Shown one piece after another: positions 1 to 9,336 of a stretch of DNA of 39,824 nt. Each line of letters begins with the position of its first letter. The stretch's first letter is position 1. This stretch comes from Bacillus horti (GTDB lineage Bacteria; Bacillota; Bacilli; Caldalkalibacillales; JCM-10596). The stretch is taken from assembly GCF_030813115.1 (NCBI RefSeq), contig NZ_JAUSTY010000028.1, forward strand, positions 1 to 39,824. The letters run 5' to 3'. A program made the translations under genes and the position numbers. Below the pieces are notes generated by a model that saw nothing but the letters and a program-made list of their open reading frames with translations, was not told the DNA's origin and did not search any database.

Positions 1-1
1 T

Positions 2-61
2 ACCATTGGTTACATGTCACCAGTGCGCTTTGAGCAACTCTATTATCAGGAAGTTGCGTAA
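2..61 (+). mobile_element. IS3-family transposase, C-terminal end (partial)
   Basis: The open frame entering from the left edge reads TIGYMSPVRFEQLYYQEVA and then stops. This matches the C-terminal end of IS3/IS150-type OrfB integrase-like transposases, whose last conserved stretch is a 'GY(L/M)SPv.fE..yy' motif just after the DDE domain. Only 19 residues are visible, so the catalytic residues lie outside the window. The stretch just downstream (about 68-95, TGTCTACTTTATTGACAG) resembles the right terminal region of such elements, which would put the IS end about 30 bp before the next gene. The exact boundary cannot be fixed without the left end. Confidence 0.6.
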
Positions 62-124
62 CTTATTGTGTCTACTTTATTGACAGAAGAGCAAAGTGAC
101 TAAATCTAGTTAGGAATGAAGCCA

Positions 125-3100
125 ATGAAGTATATCCTTAAAATGAAATGGTTAGTCCTCATTCTTTGGCTCGTAGCATCCGTAGCATTAGCTGTAACTG
201 CCCCTAATCTGTCTCATTTAGTGCGTGATAAAGGTCAGATTAGTGTTCCCGATGGGTACTCTTCAAGCTTTGCCCAGCAATTACTTAGAGAAATGAGAAG
301 TCAAAGTCAATCTACTACAGGGAGCTCTGAACTGCCTCCTGACTCTAGTGATACAAAAAGACCTACTCCTCCTAGCCCACTTACTTCAGTTGTTCTTGTC
401 CTGCATAATCAAGATCCAATCCGAACAAATTTAAATGAGGCCGAAAGAGCAATTCAGCTACTTGAGGAAAATAAAAATGAATTAGAAATTAGCTCTATCA
501 CGACTCATTTTAAGAGAGCTGAATTAGCTAACCAATTGGTATCCAATGACGAGAGAACAGTCCTAGCCTTTCTTAACATAAGGTTATCCATGATTGATAA
601 CCCAGAAAATTTACAAATGCTTTATGACACACTAGAAGGAATTTCTTTAGAGCACTATTTTACTAGTAATTGGATGATTGAAAATGATGTCTTACAAAGC
701 TCACAGGTAGGATTAAAGCGAACGGAAATGCTTACTGTCATTTTTATTCTTGTTGTGTTACTCCTAGTCTTCCGTTCAGTTGTTGCTCCTTTAATACCCA
801 TGGTTACAGTTGGGGTAAGCTACATCATTTCTCAGTCGATTGTTGCTTATTTAGCAGAATATATAGATTTTCCTTTATCAACATTTACTCAAATTTTTAT
901 GGTAGCTGTATTATTTGGGATAGGTACGGATTACTGTATCCTTTTAATCAGTCGATTTAAAGAAGAATTAGCCAAAAGTAGAACCTCAAGTGAAGCCGTT
1001 ATTAATACCTACAAGACAGCAGGAAAAACAGTCTTTTATGCCTCACTAGCTGGAATTGTAGGGTTTGGGTCAATTGGCTTTTCTACATTTATCGTCTTTC
1101 AATCTGCCGCCGCCGTAGCGATTGGTGTATTTATTCTGCTTTTAGCTTTGGTTACACTAGTCCCTGTCTTCTTAGCCTTATTAGGAGAAAGGATTTTTTG
1201 GCCAAGAAAGAAAAGCCTTAGTCATACTGAGAGTAGGTTTTGGAGCTTTGCTGGACGTTTTTCATTCAAACGCCCTATCATTACCTTACTTCTTCTCGTA
1301 CTTGTTGTTGTCCCTCTATTGTTTAATTATAAGGGGAATCTTTCCTTTAATTCACTAGAGGAAATCGGAGATGGATATGCATCTGTGCGGGGCTTTAATC
1401 TCATTGCGCAATCCTTTGGGCCCGGACAGACATTGCCCGGGAGAATTGTTTTGAAGTCTTCTAGGCCGTTGGATAATCAGAATGATTTAGCTATTATAGA
1501 ACAAATCAGTGGTGAAGTGGCAGCGATTAATGGTATACATTCTGTACGAAGTGTAACAAGACCATTTGGAGAAACAATTCCTGAGCTGCTTGTTACATCT
1601 CAAGCCGGAACGTTAGAGGATGGTTTGGAGGAAGGCTACGACGGACTTTCACTCATAAGGCGTGGATTAATTGAAACAAACATAGAGCTTAAACAATCTA
1701 TTCCAGAGTTTGGCTTTGCTACAAATAGTGTTGGAGATCTTCTCCAAGGAACAACTGCACTTAAGCATGGGATAACTGAGCTTGGAACAGGATTGAAGCA
1801 AATCGAGGATGGGTTGCATGAAGGCTCAAGAGGAGCAAATGAAATCAAGAATGGCTTAGAGGAAGCAAGAGCCCAAACGGAACAATTGATTTTCTATTTA
1901 GAACGGCTTCATGAAGGATATACCGAGCTTGAGGAAGGTATTAGTGAATTTGAACAGCGTTACAGTTCTATTGAGGAAAATATGAGTCAGCTCGAAGATA
2001 TCCTTGAATCTGCCGATCAACATGTTCAGAGCTTAGAAGCTCGCTACCCAGAGCTTACCGGCGATAATGATTTTGAGGCGTTACGAGATGCACTTGAGCT
2101 ATCTCAAAACGCTACTGAGCAAATGAGTTCTTTAAACGAGGAATTCTCCGAATTTAGTGGTCAAGTACGAGAAGCAAATCAGGGCTTAAGTGAAATTATT
2201 GATGGACAGCGTCTTTTAGCAGAAGGACTGCAAGAGTTAAGAGATGGCGTTGCTCTCTTGCAAAATGGGATTGAACAAGCGGCACAGGGGCAAAACGAAG
2301 CAAGAAGTCATCTTCCTAGTTTTTCATCTGGATTAGATGAAATGTATACTGGACAGACCTTGCTCAAACAAGCATTTGAAGAGCTAGATGAACAAATTCA
2401 AGCTTTAACTGAAGGATTAGAGCAAAGCACAGACGGATTAGAGCAAGTAACACTTGGCTTAAATGATGCTAGAGACTACCTACAGGATCTCAGCTCCTCA
2501 GGGTCAAGAATTGGCTGGTTTCTCCCTTCTGCCGTTATGCAAAGAGCAGAAATGGATACAGCGATGAACACGTATATGTCAGCAGACCGAAACATTACCA
2601 GCTTTGACGTGATCTTTTCTGATAATCCATACGCCGAAAATACACTTAGACGCATCAATGAGATTGAAACAGCAATTATGCGAGCTATTACAGGAACAGG
2701 ACTTGAAGCTCAATTTGCCATTGGTGGTGTGACAAGTGTTTACCATGATCTAAGTCTAATTTCAAACTCAGACTTTAATCGTACGATTGTGATTATGTTA
2801 CTTGGTATCTTTGTCATTCTTGTTGTCCTTTTACGTTCATTGCTTATGCCCATTTATCTTATTTTATCGCTTATCTTGTCCTACTACACCTCGTTGGCAG
2901 TGACAGAGCTTATCTTTGTGGATATATTGGGCTATTCAGGAATCAGTTGGTCTGTTCCCTTCTTCTCCTTCGTTCTTTTAATCGCTTTAGGTGTAGATTA
3001 CTGTATGTTCTTGATGCATCGATTCAATGAATACACTGCATTTTCAGTTGAAGAAGCTATGCAGCGTGCTATGCGAAATATGGGAACAGTTATTATTTCA

Positions 3101-3340
3101 GCTGTGATTATCCTTGGAGGTACCTTCTCTGCGATGTTCCCATCGGGTGTGCTTTCACTCCTACAAATTGCTACAATGATGCTCACTGGCTTGCTTCTAT
3201 ACACGTTTGTGTTCCTGCCATTCTTTACTCCAATAATGATTAAGCTATTCCATACAGCTAACTGGTGGCCTTTTCAACGAGCGGGAAAGCCAAAATTCAA
3301 AAATGAAGATGAAAATGAACAAGACCTTATTGGAAACTAA
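125..3340 (+). CDS. MMPL/RND-family membrane transporter (YdfJ-like)
   Basis: A large inner-membrane protein of about 1070 residues with the two-half RND architecture. There is an N-terminal transmembrane helix, a first membrane block (about residues 200-385) carrying GIGTDY near residue 268, and a second block near the C-terminus with the matching GVDYCMF motif. These Asp-Tyr motifs are the proton-relay signature of MMPL proteins. Between the blocks lies a long extracytoplasmic coiled-coil region (about 500-830) rich in repeated 'L..G...L..GL' heptads, as in YhgE/Pip-like and Bacillus MMPL proteins. Family members export lipids or drugs; the substrate here cannot be told. I prefer ATG 125 because AGGAA at 112-116 is 8 nt upstream; ATG 116 lies inside that site. 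The gene begins about 60 bp after an IS3 end, so its transcription may depend on the element. No obvious terminator follows; a repeat locus does. Confidence 0.85.
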   Translation: MKYILKMKWLVLILWLVASVALAVTAPNLSHLVRDKGQISVPDGYSSSFAQQLLREMRSQSQSTTGSSELPPDSSDTKRPTPPSPLTSVVLVLHNQDPIRTNLNEAERAIQLLEENKNELEISSITTHFKRAELANQLVSNDERTVLAFLNIRLSMIDNPENLQMLYDTLEGISLEHYFTSNWMIENDVLQSSQVGLKRTEMLTVIFILVVLLLVFRSVVAPLIPMVTVGVSYIISQSIVAYLAEYIDFPLSTFTQIFMVAVLFGIGTDYCILLISRFKEELAKSRTSSEAVINTYKTAGKTVFYASLAGIVGFGSIGFSTFIVFQSAAAVAIGVFILLLALVTLVPVFLALLGERIFWPRKKSLSHTESRFWSFAGRFSFKRPIITLLLLVLVVVPLLFNYKGNLSFNSLEEIGDGYASVRGFNLIAQSFGPGQTLPGRIVLKSSRPLDNQNDLAIIEQISGEVAAINGIHSVRSVTRPFGETIPELLVTSQAGTLEDGLEEGYDGLSLIRRGLIETNIELKQSIPEFGFATNSVGDLLQGTTALKHGITELGTGLKQIEDGLHEGSRGANEIKNGLEEARAQTEQLIFYLERLHEGYTELEEGISEFEQRYSSIEENMSQLEDILESADQHVQSLEARYPELTGDNDFEALRDALELSQNATEQMSSLNEEFSEFSGQVREANQGLSEIIDGQRLLAEGLQELRDGVALLQNGIEQAAQGQNEARSHLPSFSSGLDEMYTGQTLLKQAFEELDEQIQALTEGLEQSTDGLEQVTLGLNDARDYLQDLSSSGSRIGWFLPSAVMQRAEMDTAMNTYMSADRNITSFDVIFSDNPYAENTLRRINEIETAIMRAITGTGLEAQFAIGGVTSVYHDLSLISNSDFNRTIVIMLLGIFVILVVLLRSLLMPIYLILSLILSYYTSLAVTELIFVDILGYSGISWSVPFFSFVLLIALGVDYCMFLMHRFNEYTAFSVEEAMQRAMRNMGTVIISAVIILGGTFSAMFPSGVLSLLQIATMMLTGLLLYTFVFLPFFTPIMIKLFHTANWWPFQRAGKPKFKNEDENEQDLIGN

Positions 3341-3400
3341 AGTGGAGGTTGAGAAAAGCAGTTAATCCAAAGTAATCGTGTTTTATACCTTTATGAGTTC

Positions 3401-3582
3401 TAACGGACATATTTGCACCTTAGCCGAGTTGTTCTGAGCTCTACAAATTCTAACGGACATATCTGCTCCTTAGACGAGTTTTTGAATGAAAATGGTTGTT
3501 TTTTTCATTCTAAGAGTCTCGTATGTCCGTTAGAAATCGAATTAGCTAAAAATCACTCTCTAAGAGTCTCATATGTCCGTTA
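3401..3582. repeat. 182-bp four-unit inverted repeat, copy 1
   Basis: Four 23-nt units of the form TAACGGACA-N9-CTTAG lie at 3401-3423 and 3451-3473 (forward) and at 3510-3532 and 3560-3582 (reverse). The layout is two units forward, two reversed, with a 50-nt period on each side. The two forward units are near identical to each other, as are the two reversed units. A hairpin GAATGAAAA...TTTTCATTC (about 3484-3510) occupies the centre. The whole can fold as nested stems (units 1/4 and 2/3). It sits between the convergent MMPL gene and glpK. A second copy with the same total length is at 37561-37742. Confidence 0.85.
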
Positions 3583-3615
3583 CAGATGAAGGTAGTCTTT
3601 TTTGTCTTTTCACAT

Positions 3616-3660
3616 GGTATTTCAGCTACAATTTCACTGTTTCTATGTGTGCTAAATACC
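3616..3660. terminator. Inverted repeat downstream of glpK, possible terminator
   Basis: GGTATTTCAGC (3616-3626) and GCTAAATACC (3651-3660) form a stem of about 10 bp with one bulge just past the glpK stop codon. The U-rich tail expected of a classical intrinsic terminator is missing on the minus strand, so this is a weak call. Confidence 0.3.
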
Positions 3661-3661
3661 C

Positions 3662-5182
<1,521 letters not shown>

Positions 5183-5185
5183 TTA

Positions 5186-6007
5186 TTATACTGAACTTGT
5201 GGTCTTTCCACTTCTTTCTACTTTATCTTGATTAGCATAGGCAGCAACAACAACTGCAGCAATAATTGCACTTACGATCCAAAAGAAAATGCTCGTTTGA
5301 CCAACAAACAATTGGGCGTAAAACAATGCCCCGTACACTCCACCAATGATCGGACCTACAACAGGCACCCAGGAGTAGCTCCAATCTGAACTCCCTTTCC
5401 CAGCTATCGGTAATAAAAAGTGGGCAATTCTTGGTCCAAGATCACGAGCCGGGTTGATGGCATAACCAGTTGTTCCCCCAAGAGATAAACCAATAGCAAC
5501 AATCAGAAAGCCAACAATAAATGGATTTAAGCCGTCAGCAAATTGGTTAGCGCCAATGAACATTAAGCCTAATACTAAGACAAATGTACCAATGATTTCA
5601 CTAAGAAGATTGGCTGGCGTGTTTTTAACTGCCGGTGCCGTAGAGAAAACAGCTAGCTTAGTCCCTTGATCACTCGTCTCTCTCCAATGAGGCAGATAGT
5701 GTAAGTAGACGATCATCCCTCCAATAATAGCCCCTAGCATTTGAGCAATAATATACAATGGAACATCTGCCCAAGGAAATTCTCCTATAGATGCCAGCCC
5801 CAAAGTTACAGCAGGATTAATATGTGCACCACTAAAGCTACCTACGGCATAAACAGCCATAGCGACCGCTAAGCCCCAGCCTAATGTAATGACTATCCAG
5901 CCAGAGCCTTCGGCCTTTGATTTCTTTAATACTACACCACCGACAACTCCACCTCCAAGTATAATCAAAATCATGGTCCCAATAAGCTCACCAATAAATG
6001 CAGACAT
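5186..6007 (-). CDS. glpF: Glycerol uptake facilitator (aquaglyceroporin)
   Basis: MIP-family membrane channel passing glycerol by facilitated diffusion. Both NPA boxes are present (SGAHINPAVTLG and YAINPARDLGPR); the Asp after the second NPAR is typical of glycerol-conducting rather than water-only channels. Six transmembrane segments plus two half-helices fit the 273-residue length. The start at 6007 (MSAFIGEL) is chosen because AAAGGGG lies just upstream; the ATG at 6025 overlaps that site. The 100-nt gap to the HPr gene contains a 9-bp inverted repeat (6049-6057 and 6101-6109, AAAATGACT/AGTCATTTT) with no U-tail, which may be regulatory. Placed directly before glpK as in most Bacilli. Confidence 0.95.
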   Translation of the reverse strand: MSAFIGELIGTMILIILGGGVVGGVVLKKSKAEGSGWIVITLGWGLAVAMAVYAVGSFSGAHINPAVTLGLASIGEFPWADVPLYIIAQMLGAIIGGMIVYLHYLPHWRETSDQGTKLAVFSTAPAVKNTPANLLSEIIGTFVLVLGLMFIGANQFADGLNPFIVGFLIVAIGLSLGGTTGYAINPARDLGPRIAHFLLPIAGKGSSDWSYSWVPVVGPIIGGVYGALFYAQLFVGQTSIFFWIVSAIIAAVVVAAYANQDKVERSGKTTSSV

Positions 6008-6107
6008 GTAGCATTCCCCTTTCATTTTTTAGAAGCCAATTTCTTTTCAAAATGACTCAAAAAACAAAAACTCAAAATTACGTAGGGATGGATAACTAGT
6101 AGTCATT

Positions 6108-6359
6108 TTATTTTTTTAAAAAATTAACGATTGAGAGCATCGCCTCTTCTTCATCATCCCCTTCCACCTTAACTCTTACGGTTTCTCCTTGCTTGATAGA
6201 GGAGCTCATCATGCTAAGCACACTCTTTACGTTTACTTTCTTCTTTCCATTATCTAGCACAATGGTACTATGGAATGCTTTAGCCAACTTGACAAGCTCC
6301 GCAGCAGGTCTGGCGTGTAGGCCGTTCTCAAAAGTAATCAACACTTCCTTCTCTACCAT
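6108..6359 (-). CDS. HPr-family phosphocarrier protein of the dha operon
   Basis: A small cytosolic PTS phosphocarrier. The active-site motif ENGLHARPAAELV carries the phosphorylatable His, and KKVNVKSVLSMMSS corresponds to the HPr region around regulatory Ser46, with the Ser kept. From ATG 6359 the product has 83 residues, the normal HPr length, with GGGAG 11 nt upstream. An in-frame ATG at 6410 overlaps the dhaM stop (TAATG) and would add 17 residues unlike any HPr N-terminus that I know. In Gram-negatives DhaM is often fused to HPr and EI-like domains; here EIIA-type DhaM and HPr are separate neighbouring genes. It probably hands phosphate from enzyme I to DhaM, and could be dedicated to this system rather than being the general ptsH. 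Confidence 0.88.
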   Translation of the reverse strand: MVEKEVLITFENGLHARPAAELVKLAKAFHSTIVLDNGKKKVNVKSVLSMMSSSIKQGETVRVKVEGDDEEEAMLSIVNFLKK

Positions 6360-6409
6360 GCCTGCATTCACTCCCAAGTCATTCTTATTATCTAGATCAG
6401 GGCTACACA

Positions 6410-6811
6410 TTAAGATCGCTCTAGCTTATTTAATTGCTTGGTACTCTCTGCTGCAGCTACTACTTCATCTAATGAGCTACCACACCCAGCTTCTATTGCA
6501 GCAGCATAAGCACCCTCTACTAATGGAGCATCAGCTATTCTAACTAAGCCTGACTCCCCTAACATCTCTATAGCCATTTCAGCATTAAGCAGAGCACTTC
6601 CCAAGTCAAACAATATAACCGTTCCCATTGGAGAATGAACTCGTTGAATGGCATCTTTTATCTCAAGCATATTTGTACCAAGATCTCCATTTGCTCCGCC
6701 TGAACAGGCAATCTGGACATTTGGTTCAATTTGCTGAATTAATCGCTTTAATCCCTGTACAATATGATAGCTATGGGAAATAAGAACAAGCCCTACATTA
6801 ACCTTCTCCAC
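6410..6811 (-). CDS. dhaM: PTS-dependent dihydroxyacetone kinase, phosphotransferase subunit DhaM
   Basis: An EIIA-Man-fold protein that takes phosphate from HPr and passes it to the ADP bound in DhaL. The N-terminus VGLVLISHS holds the phosphorylatable His (residue 13), followed by GGANGDLGTN and the FDLGSALLN segment typical of DhaM. At 133 residues this is the single-domain Gram-positive form without fused HPr/EI modules. The start is GTG 6811 inside the end of dhaL (14-bp overlap) with GGAGGG 7 nt upstream, so translation is probably coupled. The stop overlaps an upstream candidate start of the HPr gene. Confidence 0.93.
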   Translation of the reverse strand: MEKVNVGLVLISHSYHIVQGLKRLIQQIEPNVQIACSGGANGDLGTNMLEIKDAIQRVHSPMGTVILFDLGSALLNAEMAIEMLGESGLVRIADAPLVEGAYAAAIEAGCGSSLDEVVAAAESTKQLNKLERS

Positions 6812-7439
6812 CTAGGTGCCCTCCCTCTTGATAGACTTCAGCCAAAGCTTCAAAAAGTAAAGCAGATGAGGCAGCACCTGGATCAATATGTCCCTTAGCT
6901 CGTTCTCCTAGATATGTGGCACGTCCTTTTTTAGCCTGCATTTCCTTTGTCTTATCCACATGTCGATGAACATCTTCTACAAACTCCATCCAATCCATAG
7001 AACTATGATTTGCTTGAATAAAATGGATAGCTGGTTCCCATACATCAATCATCGTTTTGTCCAATACCATTGCTTTACCACGTAGCTTGATTCCTGAAAG
7101 TGCCTCTAGCAAGCCCTCCCCTAATTCTTGTACATCCACGACTACTTTATCTTTAAAAAACAAAGAAGCTTTTAAAAAAGCTGTTCCATATAACGGTCCT
7201 GAAGCTCCCCCAACCTTTGATAGCAATGTCATGGCTGTATCCTTGAAAACAGCTCCTATATCCGTATAGCTCGTCTTCTCCAAACTGGCTACTACTTCTT
7301 GAAAACCCCGACACATATTTAACCCGTGATCCCCATCGCCTGTTGCCTGATCTAAATCTGTAAGGTACTCTTTGTGCCGCTGTATGTTTTCATTAGCTTT
7401 TTTCATCCAACCTATTGCTTCATTTACTCCGAATCTCAT
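6798..7439 (-). CDS. dhaL: Dihydroxyacetone kinase, ADP-binding subunit DhaL
   Basis: The nucleotide-binding subunit of the PTS-dependent dihydroxyacetone kinase; its tightly bound ADP is recharged by DhaM and used to phosphorylate dihydroxyacetone on DhaK. The motif TGDGDHGLNM holds the aspartates that bind Mg-ADP; GGASGPLYGTAF and RAKGHIDPGAASSA are the conserved nucleotide loops. About 213 residues is normal length. ATG 7439 fits the GAGGTGG site better than ATG 7445, which nearly touches it. It lies 26 bp after dhaK and overlaps dhaM. Confidence 0.95.
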   Translation of the reverse strand: MRFGVNEAIGWMKKANENIQRHKEYLTDLDQATGDGDHGLNMCRGFQEVVASLEKTSYTDIGAVFKDTAMTLLSKVGGASGPLYGTAFLKASLFFKDKVVVDVQELGEGLLEALSGIKLRGKAMVLDKTMIDVWEPAIHFIQANHSSMDWMEFVEDVHRHVDKTKEMQAKKGRATYLGERAKGHIDPGAASSALLFEALAEVYQEGGHLGGEG

Positions 7440-7465
7440 TTTCATTCCACCTCAGCTAGTAAGTG

Positions 7466-8464
7466 CTACCACTTCTTAAAAGCGATCGTATCTGCCCTAG
7501 CATCAAGCAATTCAGTTAAGTGTTCGTCTAGATGCAGGATTGAAACGGAACAACCTGCCATTTCAAGTGCTGTCATGTATTCCCCCACAAATGTATCGTG
7601 AACTTGTATTTGCTTTTCTCTTAGAAGCTCAGCTACTCTCTTATTAATGATATATAGCTCCATTAAAGGAGTAGAGCCTAGACCATTGACCATAACGGCT
7701 ACTTTATCAGTAGGGCTTATCTGTAGCTCATCTAGAACTTTCGTAAGTAAAATTTCTGCAATCGTATCTGCTGACTGTATGTCACTTTTCTTAATCCCCG
7801 GCTCCCCATGAATACCCATTCCTATTTCCATTTCCTTCTCACCAAGCTCAAAGCCAGGCTTCCCAGCCGCTGGAATGGTACATGCTGATAAGGCCATGCC
7901 CATTGACTTAACGTTTTGTATAACCTTATTGGCTACAGCCACTACCTCCTCTAAAGTTGCCCCACTTTCAGCCATAGCTCCTGCGATTTTGTGAACTAGA
8001 ACCGTACCAGCTATTCCACGTCTTCCTGTTGTGTACAGACTATCCTCTACGGCTACATCATCATTAACAATAACCTGTGCTACTTTTATCCCTTCAGCTT
8101 CAGCCATTTCTGCAGCCATTTCAAAATTAAGGACATCTCCCGTATAGTTTTTTATGATGAGTAAAACACCTTGACCACCATCAACGGCTTTTATCGCTTC
8201 AAAGACTTGATCTGGAGTTGGAGAGGTAAACACTTCACCAGCTACAGCTCCATCTAACATCCCTTGACCTACATAACCTGCATGGGATGGCTCATGCCCA
8301 CTGCCGCCACCACTTACTAATGCTACTTTGCCTTGAACAGGAGCATCCGCTCGAACGAGTACACTAGTGTTTTGTAAGCGTTTTAGTTTTGTGCCATGAG
8401 CAGCTACCATTCCATCTAACATTTCCTCTACAACCTGATTCGGATCATTGACCAACTTCTTCAC
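7466..8464 (-). CDS. dhaK: Dihydroxyacetone kinase, substrate-binding subunit DhaK
   Basis: Binds dihydroxyacetone covalently and presents it to DhaL-ADP for phosphorylation to dihydroxyacetone phosphate. SGGGSGHEPSHAGYVG near residue 51 is the phosphate/substrate loop, and His219 in MGIHGEPG is the residue expected to form the hemiaminal with the substrate. Its 332 residues match PTS-type DhaK; the protein lacks the C-terminal DhaL domain of ATP-dependent kinases. The start is GTG 8464 with GGAGGG 8 nt upstream. It is the first gene of the minus-strand run leading to glpK. No DhaR/DhaS/DhaQ regulator gene is visible next to it. Confidence 0.95.
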   Translation of the reverse strand: MKKLVNDPNQVVEEMLDGMVAAHGTKLKRLQNTSVLVRADAPVQGKVALVSGGGSGHEPSHAGYVGQGMLDGAVAGEVFTSPTPDQVFEAIKAVDGGQGVLLIIKNYTGDVLNFEMAAEMAEAEGIKVAQVIVNDDVAVEDSLYTTGRRGIAGTVLVHKIAGAMAESGATLEEVVAVANKVIQNVKSMGMALSACTIPAAGKPGFELGEKEMEIGMGIHGEPGIKKSDIQSADTIAEILLTKVLDELQISPTDKVAVMVNGLGSTPLMELYIINKRVAELLREKQIQVHDTFVGEYMTALEMAGCSVSILHLDEHLTELLDARADTIAFKKW

Positions 8465-8541
8465 CTAGCTACCCTCCCTTTTCTCATTTCGTTAATAATG
8501 TATATGCAACAGCTAGCCTAATATGAAAATGGAAACAGCAA

Positions 8542-8569
8542 AAAAAAGCGAGTGGTAGCCCGCTTTTTT
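8542..8569 (-). terminator. Intrinsic terminator after the DUF3892-like gene
   Basis: AAAAAAGCG (8542-8550) and CGCTTTTTT (8561-8569) make a stem around a 10-nt loop. Read on the minus strand it ends in a run of U, downstream of the gene at 8642-8872 and ahead of the dhaK leader, so it should isolate the dha operon from upstream transcription. Confidence 0.7.
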
Positions 8570-8641
8570 AAATATTTTTTTTAGATTATAGACAAGTTTC
8601 CTGTGTAGATTTTATAGTACTCGAACCTCTGATCAATCAGA

Positions 8642-8872
8642 TTAAAAGGATGGAAGATTATCTAAGTTGTTTGTTGGATCTCCATCAGCATTTCCTCTAA
8701 GATGCGGGTCCCCATCCTTCCCCATAAATACATTTACACCTGCTATCTCACCATTTTGAGCTTCTTTTTGAGCATCCTTATAATGTAAAACTCTACCACT
8801 CGAAGTTTTTAGTTGAACAATATCTCCATCACCGTTTTTTCTAACCGCTACGATTGTTTCTTTTAGCTCCAT
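8642..8872 (-). CDS. DUF3892-like small protein
   Basis: A 76-residue soluble protein, with ETIVAVRKNGDGDIVQLKT at the N-terminus, a central IAGVNVFMGKDG and the C-terminal tail LRGNADGDPTNNLDNLP. This pattern matches the small DUF3892 proteins common in Bacillaceae, whose role is unknown to me. The start at 8872 (MELKETI) is chosen because AGGAGG at 8882-8887 lies 9 nt upstream; the in-frame ATG at 8881 touches that site and the one at 8917 has none. Monocistronic, divergent from the SASP gene. Confidence 0.75.
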   Translation of the reverse strand: MELKETIVAVRKNGDGDIVQLKTSSGRVLHYKDAQKEAQNGEIAGVNVFMGKDGDPHLRGNADGDPTNNLDNLPSF

Positions 8873-9046
8873 TCTATTCATCCTCCTACATATAATTTTG
8901 ACCGTTGTTCTAACCATTTTCTATTCCATCTTTAATTAAAGGCTAACAAACCTTTTTATCCATACATTTGCTTAGTTGTTCTCCAATTATTTCTTAATTA
9001 AATTGCCCAACTCAGGAAAAGCTATACGTAAAAGGAGGGTTAAAGT

Positions 9047-9322
9047 ATGGCGCGAAAACGCTTATTAGTTCCAGAAGCCGAGGAAGGTATGCAGCAGTTG
9101 AAAAAGAAAGTGATGGCTGAAGCTGGATACTCGGTTGATCCCAAACAGCCTGATCACGTGAAATATGAAGTAGCAAAGGATCTAAATATTCCCCTACATG
9201 AAAAAAATAATGGTCAATTACGTTCACAAGATGCTGGAAAAATTGGTGGTCAAATCGGAGGACGAATGGTTAAGGAGTTGATCCGTTCCGCTCAAGAACA
9301 CTTGTCCAAAACAAAGCATTAA
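9047..9322 (+). CDS. Alpha/beta-type small acid-soluble spore protein
   Basis: Forespore protein that coats and protects spore DNA. RKRLLVPEAEEGMQQLKKKVMAE corresponds to the first conserved helix of alpha/beta SASPs (including the Glu-centred germination protease region). The second half, KIGGQIGGRMVKELIRSAQEHL, matches the glycine-rich turn and second DNA-binding helix (GGxxGGxMVxxLIxxAxxxL). At 91 residues it is longer than the usual 60-72: the linker between the helices (PKQPDHVKYEVAKDLNIPLHEKNN) is extended. AGGAGGG lies 8 nt before the ATG. Only 14 bp separates it from pdaA, so the two sporulation genes are probably co-transcribed in the forespore. A sigma-G promoter could not be placed convincingly. 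Confidence 0.85.
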   Translation: MARKRLLVPEAEEGMQQLKKKVMAEAGYSVDPKQPDHVKYEVAKDLNIPLHEKNNGQLRSQDAGKIGGQIGGRMVKELIRSAQEHLSKTKH

Positions 9323-9336
9323 AGAAAGGAGCAATT

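Noticed and set aside
3401-3582. CRISPR-like array suggested by repeated 23-nt units with similar spacing
   Set aside because: Only four units, half of them inverted, a central hairpin and no cas genes; the symmetric layout does not fit a CRISPR array.
6193-6543. Long plus-strand open frame opposite the HPr and dhaM genes
   Set aside because: Antisense to two clear, motif-bearing genes and without a ribosome site; a shadow of their codon use.
8372-8386. TTGTAAGCGTTTTAG inside dhaK as a possible CcpA cre site
   Set aside because: Two of the conserved terminal positions fail the cre consensus and it lies within the coding region; chance is likely.
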